NCBI GenBank assembly: GCA_050184225.1
Contig: JBFXAN010000004.1
Coordinates: 1 to 64,000 of the forward strand
Source: JBFXAN01 sp050184225
GTDB taxonomy: Bacteria > Chloroflexota > Dehalococcoidia > CAUJGQ01
Length of the DNA: 64,000 nt
Direction: 5' to 3'
Below, piece by piece: positions 43,546 through 52,568 of this stretch. Each line of letters begins with the position of its first letter. Position 1 is the stretch's first letter. The position numbers were made by a program, and so were the translations under genes. A model generated the notes under the pieces. That model did not search any database. It saw only the letters and a list, made by a program, of their open reading frames with translations, and was not told where the DNA came from.

Positions 43546-44892
43546 TCACATGGTCTGCCCCATGGCCCGCGTCTCGGTACGGGAGCGGAGTGCGAGCGCG
43601 GCCCGCTCAGCCATGAGAATCGCGCCGGCGGAGGCGATCGAGATGCCGGTCAGCACCCAGAAGGGCACCGTGTAGCCGCCAAAGTGGTCGAAGGCGAGGC
43701 CGACGCTGACCGGTCCCAGCGCCCGGGCGACAGTGATGCAAAAGGCGAGCACGCCGCTGATGCTGCCATAGTGGGCGGGGCCATAGAACTCGGCGACCAG
43801 CGCCGCCCGCATCGGCGTCACCGCACCGAAGCCCGCGCCGAAGAGGACGACATAGACGGCCACCCCGGCCGTACTCGGCACGGTGAGGAGCACCACCAGC
43901 GCCAGCGCCTGCAAGAGGAAGATGAAGGCGGTGAGATAGGCGCGGGGGATGCGGTCACCCAGTGGTGTCAGGATCAGCCGTCCCGGCAGCGCCATGATAC
44001 CGACGAGACCCGCGACAGTGGCGGCAAACCCCGCGCTGTACCCTCGCCCGGTCAGATACGGCACCAGGTGAACATGGAGCGCGATCTGGCCGAGCGTATT
44101 CAAGAAGAAGGCCGCCGCCATCCAGCGGAAGACCGCCCCGTTGAGCGCCTCGCGGACGGGGACGCTGCGCTCATCGGAGGAGTTGCCGCTTCCAGGTTCC
44201 GGCTGCCGGCGGCCGCCGCTCTGATCACCGCTTGGAGCATCGAACCCGGCACCAGGACCGTCATTGGGAACGCCGTCCGGCCCCAGGCCGAGGTCGGACG
44301 GACGGCGTCGGAGGATGAGGGCGTGGAGTGGGATGGTGATGACGCCGAGGATGATCGCGAGCGTGACGAGGGCCGAGCGCCAGCCCTGTGTTTCGACGAG
44401 CCGGCCGGCGAGCGGGATAAAGATCACACTGGCAAAACCGGCGAGGAAAGTGAGGACCGTCAGCGCCCGGCTTCGTCTGCGCACGAACCAGTTGGCGACG
44501 ACGACGAAGGCCGGTTCGTAGAGGACGGCGGCGCCCGCCAGGCCAATCATCGCCCAGATCAGGTAGAACTGCCACAGACTCTCGACCCGTGACCAGGCGA
44601 GCACGAGTAGCATCGCCACACAGGACCCGATCGTCATCAGCAGGCGCGGCCCGTGCCGGTCCAGCCAGCGCCCCGCGGGGATGCCGGCCAGACCGTTGAC
44701 CAGTTGCGCCAGCGAGAAGGCGCCGGTGAGCGCTGCGCGGGACCAACCCAGCTCCTGCTGCATCGGCGTGAGGAAGACGGTGAAGGCGTAGTAGAGCACG
44801 CCGAAGGAGGCCGTCTCGGTGATGGCCAGGGTCACGACCAGCACCCAGCCGTAGTAGAGGCGCCGTTGCCGGCCGAACATCGATGCCACCAC
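43546..44892 (-). CDS. MFS transporter (monocarboxylate/OFA type)
   Basis: The product of about 448 residues has 12 membrane helices in two halves around a hydrophilic loop (GPGAGFDAPSGDQSGGRRQP). The first helix YYGWVLVVTLAITETASFGV and the motif A variant GIPAGRWLDRHGPR are typical of the OFA/monocarboxylate branch. The GTG at 44892 has GAGGGAGC six bases upstream; ATG 44880 is four codons further in. It diverges from an ArsR-acetyltransferase fusion gene, so the two may respond to the same compound. Confidence 0.85.
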   Translation of the reverse strand: MVASMFGRQRRLYYGWVLVVTLAITETASFGVLYYAFTVFLTPMQQELGWSRAALTGAFSLAQLVNGLAGIPAGRWLDRHGPRLLMTIGSCVAMLLVLAWSRVESLWQFYLIWAMIGLAGAAVLYEPAFVVVANWFVRRRSRALTVLTFLAGFASVIFIPLAGRLVETQGWRSALVTLAIILGVITIPLHALILRRRPSDLGLGPDGVPNDGPGAGFDAPSGDQSGGRRQPEPGSGNSSDERSVPVREALNGAVFRWMAAAFFLNTLGQIALHVHLVPYLTGRGYSAGFAATVAGLVGIMALPGRLILTPLGDRIPRAYLTAFIFLLQALALVVLLTVPSTAGVAVYVVLFGAGFGAVTPMRAALVAEFYGPAHYGSISGVLAFCITVARALGPVSVGLAFDHFGGYTVPFWVLTGISIASAGAILMAERAALALRSRTETRAMGQTM

Positions 44893-44942
44893 GCGGACGC
44901 TCCCTCTCGCCACGTTGAAACGATGTCTGTCAGTCTCGGTCA

Positions 44943-44994
44943 GACGCATCCGGCCGGCATGCGGCTTGACACATGCGTCACTGTATCGGAGAAT
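44943..44994 (+). promoter_or_regulatory. Promoter with flanking inverted repeat ahead of the ArsR-GNAT gene
   Basis: TTGACA (44966-44971) and GAGAAT (44989-44994) are 17 bases apart. GACGCAT (44943-44949) and ATGCGTC (44973-44979) form a perfect 7-base inverted repeat spanning the -35 box, a plausible operator in the divergent gap between the MFS gene and the ArsR fusion. Confidence 0.5.
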
Positions 44995-45017
44995 CGCGAA
45001 AACGGCAAAATCCGGTG

Positions 45018-45863
45018 ATGACGATGAAGACGCTGGAGCTCGATCAGACGGCGGCGGAGGCGCGCGCCGTGCGGATGCTGCGCGCTCTTGCCAATCCGCT
45101 GCGCTATCGGATCGTGCAGGTTCTAGCAGACCAGAAAGAGGGGACCAGCGCCGGCCTCGCCGAGGTACTGCCGCTGGCGCCGTCCAGCCTGTTCGACCAC
45201 TTGCGCGCCCTCAAAGAGGCGGGCATCGTCCAGAGCAGCGGCGACGGGCCGGCGATCGTCCACTGCCTCGACCCGTCCGCGCTCGAGTTTCTCGCGGCAT
45301 CGTTGAGCGGGTTGGGGCAGCGTGCCCGTTCCTGGACGGGACTGGTCGATTCGGCACGGCGAGAGGGCGGCATGGAGATACGGGACGCGACAATGGACGA
45401 CGCGGCGGCGGTCGCCCGCATCTACAACCAGGGGATCGAGGATCGCGTCGCCACGCTGGAAACCCAACTGCGCACGCCGGAGGAGCGCGCCGAATGGATG
45501 ACCGCGCGCGGGCAGCAGCATCCGGTGCTCGTCGCCGTCGATGGCGGCGGTGCGGTCGTGGGTTGGGCCTCGCTCAACTCATTCAATCCGCGCCCCGCCT
45601 ACGACAACGTCGTCGATCTCTCCGTCTACGTCGCGCGGGAGCAGCGGGGGCGCGGCATCGGCGACACGCTCCTCGGCGCGCTCGAGCAGCGGGCACGACG
45701 GATCGGCTATCACAAGATGGTCCTCGCCGCCTTTCCGACGAATGCGCCGGGGATGCGGTTGTACGAACGCCACGGCTTCCAGACGGTCGGCATCTACCAC
45801 GAGCAGGGAATGCTCGACGGCCGCTGGGTCGACGTGATCGTGATGGAGAAGATCCTCGGCTGA
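45018..45863 (+). CDS. ArsR-type HTH fused to GNAT acetyltransferase (ArsN1/PAT-like)
   Basis: The 281-residue product joins two domains. Residues 15-95 are an ArsR-like winged helix (MLRALANPLRYRIVQVLADQ, LAPSSLFDHLRALKEAGIV). Residues 119-281 are a GNAT enzyme opening EIRDATMDDAAAVARIYNQG, with the acetyl-CoA loop REQRGRGIGDTLL and the RLYERHGFQTVGIYHEQG end of phosphinothricin/arsinothricin acetyltransferases. This suggests N-acetylation of an amino acid-like toxin with built-in regulation. No arsenical-binding CxC pair is seen in the ArsR part. Start ATG 45018 or 45024; no strong ribosome site. Confidence 0.82.
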   Translation: MTMKTLELDQTAAEARAVRMLRALANPLRYRIVQVLADQKEGTSAGLAEVLPLAPSSLFDHLRALKEAGIVQSSGDGPAIVHCLDPSALEFLAASLSGLGQRARSWTGLVDSARREGGMEIRDATMDDAAAVARIYNQGIEDRVATLETQLRTPEERAEWMTARGQQHPVLVAVDGGGAVVGWASLNSFNPRPAYDNVVDLSVYVAREQRGRGIGDTLLGALEQRARRIGYHKMVLAAFPTNAPGMRLYERHGFQTVGIYHEQGMLDGRWVDVIVMEKILG

Positions 45864-45896
45864 GCGCCCGTTCAAGACAGCAACGACGATACAGTC

Positions 45897-45972
45897 TGTC
45901 ACCCTGAGCGACAGCGAAGGATCTCGATGGTCTGATAATGTCCGAGATCCTTCGCTGTCGCTCAGGGTGACA
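45897..45972. repeat. 30-bp perfect inverted repeat (dispersed hairpin type)
   Basis: The arm 45897-45926 starts TGTCACCCTGAGCGACAGCG and ends in ATCTCG; its exact reverse complement is 45943-45972, with a 16-base loop. It lies 34 bases after the ArsR-GNAT stop and may serve as a bidirectional transcript end. Confidence 0.9.
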
Positions 45973-45982
45973 GGGGGTGCGG

Positions 45983-46255
45983 CTACTCCTTGGCGACCGA
46001 GTCTTCGACCCCGCGGCTCGGCGGCCGCTCCTGATCGTGGGCGTCTGCACGACGGCCTTGCTCCTCCTCGGTCAGGCCGTGCTCCGATGCGCGCTGCTCC
46101 GCCGGGGCGCGGCCCTTGGCAAAGCGCGGCGTCCCCGACTCATCGGTGAGCGCTGGCGGCGCGCTCTCGCCGCGCAATCGCTGTTCATCCTGCGTCGTCG
46201 CGAGTCGACTCTCGTCACTGCCGAAGTAGGGTTCGCTCGTCGTTCGTTCGGTCAT
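45983..46255 (-). CDS. Small hydrophilic protein of unknown function
   Basis: The 90-residue product (MTERTTSEPYFGSDESRLAT at the start) is highly charged, probably disordered, and has no cysteines or membrane segment. GAAGGAACGG is before ATG 46255; the frame opens nine residues earlier. Family unknown. Confidence 0.45.
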   Translation of the reverse strand: MTERTTSEPYFGSDESRLATTQDEQRLRGESAPPALTDESGTPRFAKGRAPAEQRASEHGLTEEEQGRRADAHDQERPPSRGVEDSVAKE

Positions 46256-46445
46256 CGTCCGTTCCTTCACTCTCGCCATCCGGCATCACCACCCTACCGG
46301 CATGGTCAAACGGCGATACCCTCCTCCGGGGTAATTCCAGCGTTGGCTTACGGCCCATTGGCAGTATCATCACAGTGGGCCGGGTACGACACCCCGAACC
46401 CGACGCTACGGCGACGATGACGCACACAACACAACGGCCAATCAG

Positions 46446-46484
46446 GACTCCCCTCCCCTGCGAGGGGAGGGGCCGGGGGAGAGG
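46446..46484. repeat. GC-rich hairpin repeat related to 62761-62916
   Basis: CTCCCCTCCCCTGCGAGGGG followed by AGGGGCCGGGGGAGAGG forms a hairpin just before the acyl-CoA dehydrogenase gene. The pattern (C-rich, GCGA, G-rich, CCGG) matches the arms of the large repeat at 62761-62916. Confidence 0.6.
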
Positions 46485-46489
46485 TCCGC

Positions 46490-47644
46490 ATGGATTTCCG
46501 GTTTACGCCCGAGCAAGAGTCGTTCCGCACCGAGGTTCGGGACTTCGCCATCAAAGAGTGGAGCGGCGAAGAGAGCGGTGAGGGTGGCGACCGATCGGCG
46601 TTCGAGCGGCAGAAGGGCTTTCGCAAGAAGCTCGCGGCGAAAGGCTGGCTGACACGCGCCTGGCCGGCAGAGATGGGCGGCATGGCGGCTTCACATCTCG
46701 ATCAGGCGATCTACAGCGAGGAGATGTCGCTCGCCGGCGCGCCGGGGCTGGACATGGGCGTCGATCGGGTGGGGCCGACGCTGATGCTCTTCGGCAATGA
46801 CGAGCAGAAGGATCGGTTCCTGCCGCAGATCGCGAACGCTGACCTCTTCTGGTGTCAGGGCTTCTCCGAACCGGGCGCCGGATCGGATCTGGCGTCGTTG
46901 CAGACGCGGGCGACGCGCGACGGCGATTCCTACGTGATCAACGGTCAGAAGATCTGGACCTCGAACGCGCATCACGCCGACTGGATTTTCATGCTCGCCC
47001 GCACCGACCCGGATGCGCCGAAGCATCGCGGCATCTCCTTCTTCCTGATCGACATGAAATCGCCCGGCATCTCGATCCGGCCATTGATCAACCTCGCCAA
47101 TCAACACGGGTTCAACGAAACCTTCTTCGACAGTGTGCGGGTGCCGGCGGAGAACCTGGTCGGCGAAGAGAACCGGGGTTGGTATATCGCCGCGACGACG
47201 CTGGACTTCGAGCGGTCGGGCATCAACCGCATCGCCGCCGCCACCCGCACGCTGAACGCGATCGTCGACCACGTCCGCGCATCGCCGGAGCTGCGGCGGC
47301 GGGCGGAGGTCCGCCACCGGCTGGCGGAACTGGTGCTGGAGTTTGACCTGGGCCGGCTGCTCGCCTATCGCGTCGCCTGGATGCAGAGCCGCAAGCTGGT
47401 GCCGAACTACGAGGCGAGTATGTCCAAGCTGTTCGGCTCGGAGATGCAGCAGCGGCTGGCGAACTTCGCGGTGAATACACTGGGGTTGAGCGGCCAGCTC
47501 CTACCGGACGGCAGCCACGCCGTGCTGGACGGCCGGGCGGCACTCTACTATCAGACCTCCCTCTCGCTGACGATCGCCGCCGGCACGAGCGAGGTGCAGA
47601 AGAACATCATCGCGACTCGTGGACTCGGCTTGCCGCGCGGTTGA
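46490..47644 (+). CDS. Acyl-CoA dehydrogenase
   Basis: The 384-residue flavoprotein follows the family throughout: FTPEQESFRTEVRDFAIKEW at the start, FWCQGFSEPGAGSDLASLQT and VINGQKIWTSNAHHADWIFM for FAD/acyl binding, and the C-terminal AGTSEVQKNIIATRGLGLPR. It introduces a double bond at C2-C3 of an acyl-CoA. The chain specificity is not clear. No electron-transfer flavoprotein genes are near. The GC-rich repeat just upstream leaves GAGAGG as the ribosome site. Confidence 0.92.
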   Translation: MDFRFTPEQESFRTEVRDFAIKEWSGEESGEGGDRSAFERQKGFRKKLAAKGWLTRAWPAEMGGMAASHLDQAIYSEEMSLAGAPGLDMGVDRVGPTLMLFGNDEQKDRFLPQIANADLFWCQGFSEPGAGSDLASLQTRATRDGDSYVINGQKIWTSNAHHADWIFMLARTDPDAPKHRGISFFLIDMKSPGISIRPLINLANQHGFNETFFDSVRVPAENLVGEENRGWYIAATTLDFERSGINRIAAATRTLNAIVDHVRASPELRRRAEVRHRLAELVLEFDLGRLLAYRVAWMQSRKLVPNYEASMSKLFGSEMQQRLANFAVNTLGLSGQLLPDGSHAVLDGRAALYYQTSLSLTIAAGTSEVQKNIIATRGLGLPRG

Positions 47645-47807
47645 GGACGGCGGCGGACATGACAGGCTCAGAGCCGGCTGGTACGCTGGTTCTCGGCCCG
47701 GCCGCGCCGTCGATCAGGTTGCCGGCCCGTCCGCACCTGCAGGCGCCCTCGTTCGCCATGAGGACAGCCGGCCTCTGCCACCCGTGCTGTGCTGGAGATT
47801 CCTCACC

Positions 47808-49472
47808 ATGCTCCGTGCTCCCCTGTCGAGTCGCCGGCTGCCGGCGCTCATCGCCGCGCTGCTGCTTGCCGTGCTCATGCCGGCAATGGTCCAGGCAGAC
47901 GAACCGCAACCTGTCAGCGATCAATTAACACCCGTGCCGGCGGGCGTCAGCTACCACGACACCCCGGCCGGCACTCATCTCCGCTCCCTTCGCTCGTGGC
48001 GGGAGAAGGAGGCGCTCACGGCGCAACCGGCAGAGCGATGCGAGGATATTGCCTTCACCGACGTGGCGGAGGGGCGGGTGATCCTGGTCGCCACCGATGC
48101 CGATGTCCTCGCCGAGAGCGACGGCAGCCGGTTGTGCCTCTTCTTCGACACGCTCTGGAAATCGTACTCGGCATGGACCCTCCGCGCGCGGACGATCGAT
48201 GAGTTCCGGCGCACCAAGCAGCAACTCCAGCCGCTCATCGCCGCCGCCGGGGTTGACCCCTGCGACATCGCCTTCTGGACAACGTTCGATCAACGGCTCC
48301 GGCAGGACGTAGAACTGCCGGACCGCTACGACGCCGGCCGGCAATGCCCGGTCGAGATTGTGACGCATGGCCCCGCCGGCGAGCAGCGGCGGCAGGAGAT
48401 TGAGACGGCAATCGCGCAGGCGGCAGACACGGCGCAGCGGTTGTTCACCTGGAACCTCACCTGGCCGGCGCGCGTCCACATCTACGACACGCTCGACGCA
48501 TTCGTCACCGGCATCCGGGATGACATCGGCGTTGAGTCAGCGTCGCACGAATCAGTGGAGGATGTTCCCGGCATCACCGTCGAATTGATGGCGAACGGCG
48601 GGTTTGGCCAATTGATCAACCTGGAACAGTTGCGCGATCCGGTCGACCTCCGACGGGTGCTGGCTCATGAATACGCGCATTTCGTCCAGGCTGGTGTGCT
48701 GGGCGACACGGATAGCATGCCCTTTTTTGTCGTTGAAGGTGGCGCAGAGTATTTTGCCTCTCTCATCGTTGGATCAGAATACGCTGGCCTGGTGCGACGG
48801 TTCCGAGAAGCGATGACTGACGAACGCACGAATCAGGCGGTACCACTGCGCGAGATCGTCCGGATGCCGAGTGTGGACGATAGTACGCGCTATGGCGCCT
48901 CGTACACGCGCGGCTATGCTGCCATCCGCTTCCTCGTCGCCGAATGGGGATTAGAGAGTTTCGTCCGACTGCATCGCGAGAATATCGGCGGCACACCCGA
49001 GCGATTCATCGAAGCGATGAGCCGGCTGACCGGCACATCGCTGGACGGTTTCGACGCGGGCCTGCGTCGCTATCTGCTCGCGGAAGCGGCCAAGCCGGCC
49101 ACCGTCGGCCGCATCACCTTCCCGGCGAACAGCCGCTTGATCACGATGACCACGGCATACGTGACGCCGAGTCAAACGCTGGAGATTCGGGAGCGGTTCA
49201 CGCGAACCCACGACGCCCTGCGGGTGCTCCTTCGCTGGGAGTGTCTCTCCGCACCGATTCGCGAGGAGCTGCGGCTGATTGCGCCGGACGGCCGGCAGTT
49301 TTCCACCTTCGGCGGAACGAGCGGCCCCGGCTGCGAGGAGGTGGCGGGTGTCAGCCTGCCGCTGGATCTGCCGATCGACGGCCTCGCGGCCCGTGCGCTG
49401 CCGGGCACCTGGACGATCGAGATCTTCGCCGATGGCGCTCTCCAAGGAACCATCACCTTCATCATGGAATAA
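47808..49472 (+). CDS. Secreted gluzincin-type metallopeptidase 1
   Basis: The 554-residue product has a signal peptide (LPALIAALLLAVLMPAMVQA) and a zinc peptidase core: HEYAH at about residue 287, with a downstream Glu in VVEGGAEYFASL as third ligand, as in peptidase MA-like gluzincins. A unique N-terminal domain (RTKQQLQPLIAAAGVDPCDI) is shared with the next gene, and a C-terminal beta domain of about 130 residues is not. The longer frame from 47619 overlaps the dehydrogenase end and is unlikely. Two cysteine pairs fit an extracellular protein. Confidence 0.8.
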   Translation: MLRAPLSSRRLPALIAALLLAVLMPAMVQADEPQPVSDQLTPVPAGVSYHDTPAGTHLRSLRSWREKEALTAQPAERCEDIAFTDVAEGRVILVATDADVLAESDGSRLCLFFDTLWKSYSAWTLRARTIDEFRRTKQQLQPLIAAAGVDPCDIAFWTTFDQRLRQDVELPDRYDAGRQCPVEIVTHGPAGEQRRQEIETAIAQAADTAQRLFTWNLTWPARVHIYDTLDAFVTGIRDDIGVESASHESVEDVPGITVELMANGGFGQLINLEQLRDPVDLRRVLAHEYAHFVQAGVLGDTDSMPFFVVEGGAEYFASLIVGSEYAGLVRRFREAMTDERTNQAVPLREIVRMPSVDDSTRYGASYTRGYAAIRFLVAEWGLESFVRLHRENIGGTPERFIEAMSRLTGTSLDGFDAGLRRYLLAEAAKPATVGRITFPANSRLITMTTAYVTPSQTLEIRERFTRTHDALRVLLRWECLSAPIREELRLIAPDGRQFSTFGGTSGPGCEEVAGVSLPLDLPIDGLAARALPGTWTIEIFADGALQGTITFIME

Positions 49473-49644
49473 GGATGACGCCCCTCCTCACGGCTGGTCA
49501 TCTTCGTGACAGACGGCACGTATACCAGTTACTCTGATACGTGATACCGGCGTCGATTGAGAGTTCCCCGGCACTGTGGTTCAGGTGCATGCCCGGCACA
49601 CTGCTGCCCCCTGGGGAGGTCTGCGCCACCGCAGGGGAGGTTGG

Positions 49645-50895
49645 ATGCCCCGAGGTTACTTCCCGGTCCGTCGATGGTTGGTCACGGTCATCGCCCTGTT
49701 GGTCGCGACGCTCGCCTGCGTCCCGACGATTGCGGCAGATGAGCCGGGGTCGCCATGGGGCACGATCGCGGCAGCGTCACATCGAGATCTCGACGGCTGG
49801 CAGTCGAAAGCCGCCGGTCAGGCGCGGCCGGCCGCCGACTGCTGGCACCTCACATTCAGCGATATCGAGGCGTCGCGCCTGCAGCTGATCCTCACCGATG
49901 TTGATATGCTGGCCGGCGGCGATGGTACGCGCGCCTGTGTCTTCCAAGACGCACGCTGGAACTCCTACGGCGTGATTCTGCTCAACCAGCAGTCGATCGG
50001 CGAGTTCCGCCGAACCAAGGCTCAGCTGCAACCATTGATCGTCAACGCCGGGGTTGACCCCTGCCAGATCGCATTCTGGACGACACCGGCGACGGCGGTG
50101 CAGCAGCAGATGACACTGCACGACCGCAACGATGCCGCCCGCTATTGCGTCCCGGAGGTGATCAGCCACGGCCCAAGCAGCGAGCGCCGGGTGGCGGAGG
50201 TCCGCGCATCGACCGACGCTTCCGTCCTCGCCGCCGAGTCGGCGCTCGGTTGGCTATTCACCTGGCCGGTCCGGGTTCATCTTTATGATAGCCACGAGGA
50301 CTTCGTCAACGGCAAGCGGATCGAGGGCGGCGATGATCAGACGAACGGCGAGTCGCTGGAGTTTTCCTATGGATTGACGACGCTTCTCGACAACGGCATG
50401 GTCGGCATCCTGATCGACACCAGCCGCTTTCCCGAACCGATCGATCTGCGCATGCTCCTCGCCCATGAAGTCGCCCACGTTGCACAGGCCGGACTCCTGG
50501 GCGACACGGGCACGCTGCCCTTCTTCGTCCACGAAGGCGGCGCCGAATACATCGCGTCGCTGGTAGTGGGAGGAGATCAACGTGACCTGGCCGATCGACT
50601 CCACACCGCGCTCGTGAACGAGTTACGCGGAGAAGCAATCCCGCTCCGGGATCTGATCGCCCGACCAGGCAGCTCCGACCTGGCGCTCGCGTCCGCCGCC
50701 TATTCACGCGGCTACGCGGCGATGCTCTTTCTCACCGAACGATGGGGACTGGATAGCTTCACCCGGCTTCACCAGGAAAACGTCGGCGGCACACCGGAAC
50801 TCTTCATCCAGAATCTGGCCCGCGTCACCGCCATGAGCCTCGACGAGTTCGAGCGGGAACTACGGGCGTGGCTGCGAGGGCAGGTGCTTGTCTAA
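49645..50895 (+). CDS. Secreted gluzincin-type metallopeptidase 2 (paralogue)
   Basis: The 416-residue product repeats the layout of its upstream neighbour: signal peptide (WLVTVIALLVATLACVPTIA), the shared RTKAQLQPLIVNAGVDPCQI domain, HEVAH at about residue 274 and VHEGGAEYIASL with the third zinc ligand. It lacks the C-terminal beta domain. GGGGAGG precedes ATG 49645. The two genes are a tandem duplication, separated by 172 bases, and both keep full zinc sites, so both are probably active proteases with different attachment or substrate. Confidence 0.8.
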   Translation: MPRGYFPVRRWLVTVIALLVATLACVPTIAADEPGSPWGTIAAASHRDLDGWQSKAAGQARPAADCWHLTFSDIEASRLQLILTDVDMLAGGDGTRACVFQDARWNSYGVILLNQQSIGEFRRTKAQLQPLIVNAGVDPCQIAFWTTPATAVQQQMTLHDRNDAARYCVPEVISHGPSSERRVAEVRASTDASVLAAESALGWLFTWPVRVHLYDSHEDFVNGKRIEGGDDQTNGESLEFSYGLTTLLDNGMVGILIDTSRFPEPIDLRMLLAHEVAHVAQAGLLGDTGTLPFFVHEGGAEYIASLVVGGDQRDLADRLHTALVNELRGEAIPLRDLIARPGSSDLALASAAYSRGYAAMLFLTERWGLDSFTRLHQENVGGTPELFIQNLARVTAMSLDEFERELRAWLRGQVLV

Positions 50896-51233
50896 CTCCG
50901 CAGCCCCAGAGGCGTGGGCAGCAAGGCGAGGTGACAGGTGGCGGCCGGCAGTCTGCAGACGCTGCCACAGCACGGCCACCCCGTGCTCTCGACCAACGAA
51001 CGGCGTCCGTGCTATTCGGCCGAGTACAGTCCCGGCCCTTGCCATGATCATGATATGGCCAGGTCTGTTCTGCCGTACGCCATCTGTTGCTTCCGCGCGA
51101 CTCACCCCTCTGGGACAATGGCGACACTGAACAGCGCGACCCGCCGTCAGCGCAGTATCGATACCACTGTTTGCCGCGTTGAACATGTACCGAGAGAATT
51201 GGCAGTCCGGATTGTGGAAGAGGAGTCAGGATC
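50896..51233. other. Intergenic stretch without a clear gene
   Basis: No supported gene is visible. A minus-strand frame (50860-51186) contains PFVGREHGVAVLWQRL, which faintly recalls the start of an ATPase regulator, but nothing else of such a gene remains. Confidence 0.4.
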
Positions 51234-51512
51234 ATGCCGCACGCTGAATACACTGCATCTGAGATTGCAGAGTTGGGAGAAGCGCTCTATACACAACGGA
51301 TTGCCAAGCACTTAAGCGATGCAGATTTAGGGAAGTTTCTGGTTATCGACATCGAAACCGGTGACTACGCGATAGCCCAGGATGATCTGATCGCGACCAA
51401 ACAGGTGCTTTCCAAGCGGCCGGATGCCGTGACGTATGGAGTGAGGATTGGGTACCCAGCAGCGTACCGTCTTCGTAGTCGCACCGCGGGAAAGGCTCAA
51501 ACGATAGCTTGA
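51234..51512 (+). CDS. Small conserved-looking protein of unknown function
   Basis: The 92-residue product has the pattern YTASEIAELGEALYTQRI, GKFLVIDIETGDYAIAQDD and TKQVLSKRPDAVTYGVRIGY. I recall similar small proteins in Cyanobacteria and Chloroflexota, sometimes beside an aspartic-protease-like partner, which is not present here. GAGGAG is found before the ATG. The local G+C is lower than in its neighbours, as is that of the interrupted nuclease gene that follows. Confidence 0.6.
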   Translation: MPHAEYTASEIAELGEALYTQRIAKHLSDADLGKFLVIDIETGDYAIAQDDLIATKQVLSKRPDAVTYGVRIGYPAAYRLRSRTAGKAQTIA

Positions 51513-51552
51513 AGTCCTGCCAGCACGCGTGATCCAGCGATGGAGGAGCAGC

Positions 51553-52428
51553 ATGATTTCTTCGAGGTATCAGAAATCGGAGCGACTCTGGCTGAAAGAT
51601 CATCCGGAACTGAATGAGTATTGGCTGCAGGATCGCATTTCAGACGATCCGGCCCTCCTTGGACTCGGCGATCTCGTCCTCAGGGACAAAGAACGAATCC
51701 AGCCTCGAGCCGGCCGGCTCGACCTCCTGCTCTAAGATCCTGAGTCAACCAGGCGCTACGAGGTCGAGGTGCAATTGGGTAAGACGGATGAAACGCACAT
51801 CATTCGCACAATTGAGTACTGGGATATTGAGCGAAAACGATACCCACAGTACGACCACACAGCGGTCATCGTAGCCGAAGACATCACCAGCAGGTTCCTC
51901 AACGTCATCGCCCTCTTCAACGGATTCATTCCACTGATCGCGGTGCAAATGCATGCCGTTCGAGTCGGTGAGCATGTTTCATTGATCTGCGCCACTGTGC
52001 TCAGTGAGGTACAGCTGGGATTGGCCGATGATGATGAAGAAGTCAAGGAGGTCACCGACCGATCTTATTGGGAGAAACGTGGCAGTAAATCTACAGTGGA
52101 AATGGCAGACGAGCTTCTCCAAATCATCAAGACATTCGATCCGACGCAGGAGTTGAAGTATAACAAATTCTATATCGGTCTGCCGAAGGCTGGGCAACGG
52201 TATAACTTTGCGTCGATTACGCCCATGAAAGAGTTTTTGCGGCTTGCGATTCGGTTGGATCGATATGACGAGGTGCAGGAGAAGCTGGAGGAGCACGGTC
52301 TGGACCTGATGAAGTACGACACCAGATGGGGTGCCTACCAGATTCGCCTGGGGAAAGGCGAAATCGACAAACACAAGCAGATTCTCACAGATCTGCTGAA
52401 GAGAGCGTACGACGAGTCCGCTCGTTGA
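51553..52428 (+). pseudogene. PD-(D/E)XK nuclease-like gene interrupted by in-frame TAA
   Basis: Both sides of TAA 51733-51735 lie in one frame. Upstream: SRYQKSERLWLKDHPELNEY and GRLDLLL; downstream: RRYEVEVQLGKTDETHIIRT, then AVIVAEDITSRFLNVIALFN. The D ... E-V-x-L order across the stop fits a PD-(D/E)XK nuclease core, with the stop replacing one residue between the two halves (a Tyr codon differs by one base). Read through it would have 291 residues. GGAGGAG precedes ATG 51553. With the stop, neither half carries the full active site. Confidence 0.6.
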
Positions 52429-52568
52429 GTGTTGTAGGAATTCAACGGGAGCCTCGCTATGACACACACGCCCGTTATCGCTTCCGCCGAAATCTCACCC
52501 CTGAAACAATGTGACTCAGACTGTGGGCGGCACGGACGTGCGCCGGCCGTGGAAGCGGAGGCTCCAGC

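Noticed and set aside
50860..51186. Minus-strand frame of 108 codons with PFVGREHGVAVLWQRL, like the start of an ATPase regulator
   Set aside because: Only one short motif matches; no Walker A follows and the frame ends over the metallopeptidase gene. It may be a relic but cannot be supported.
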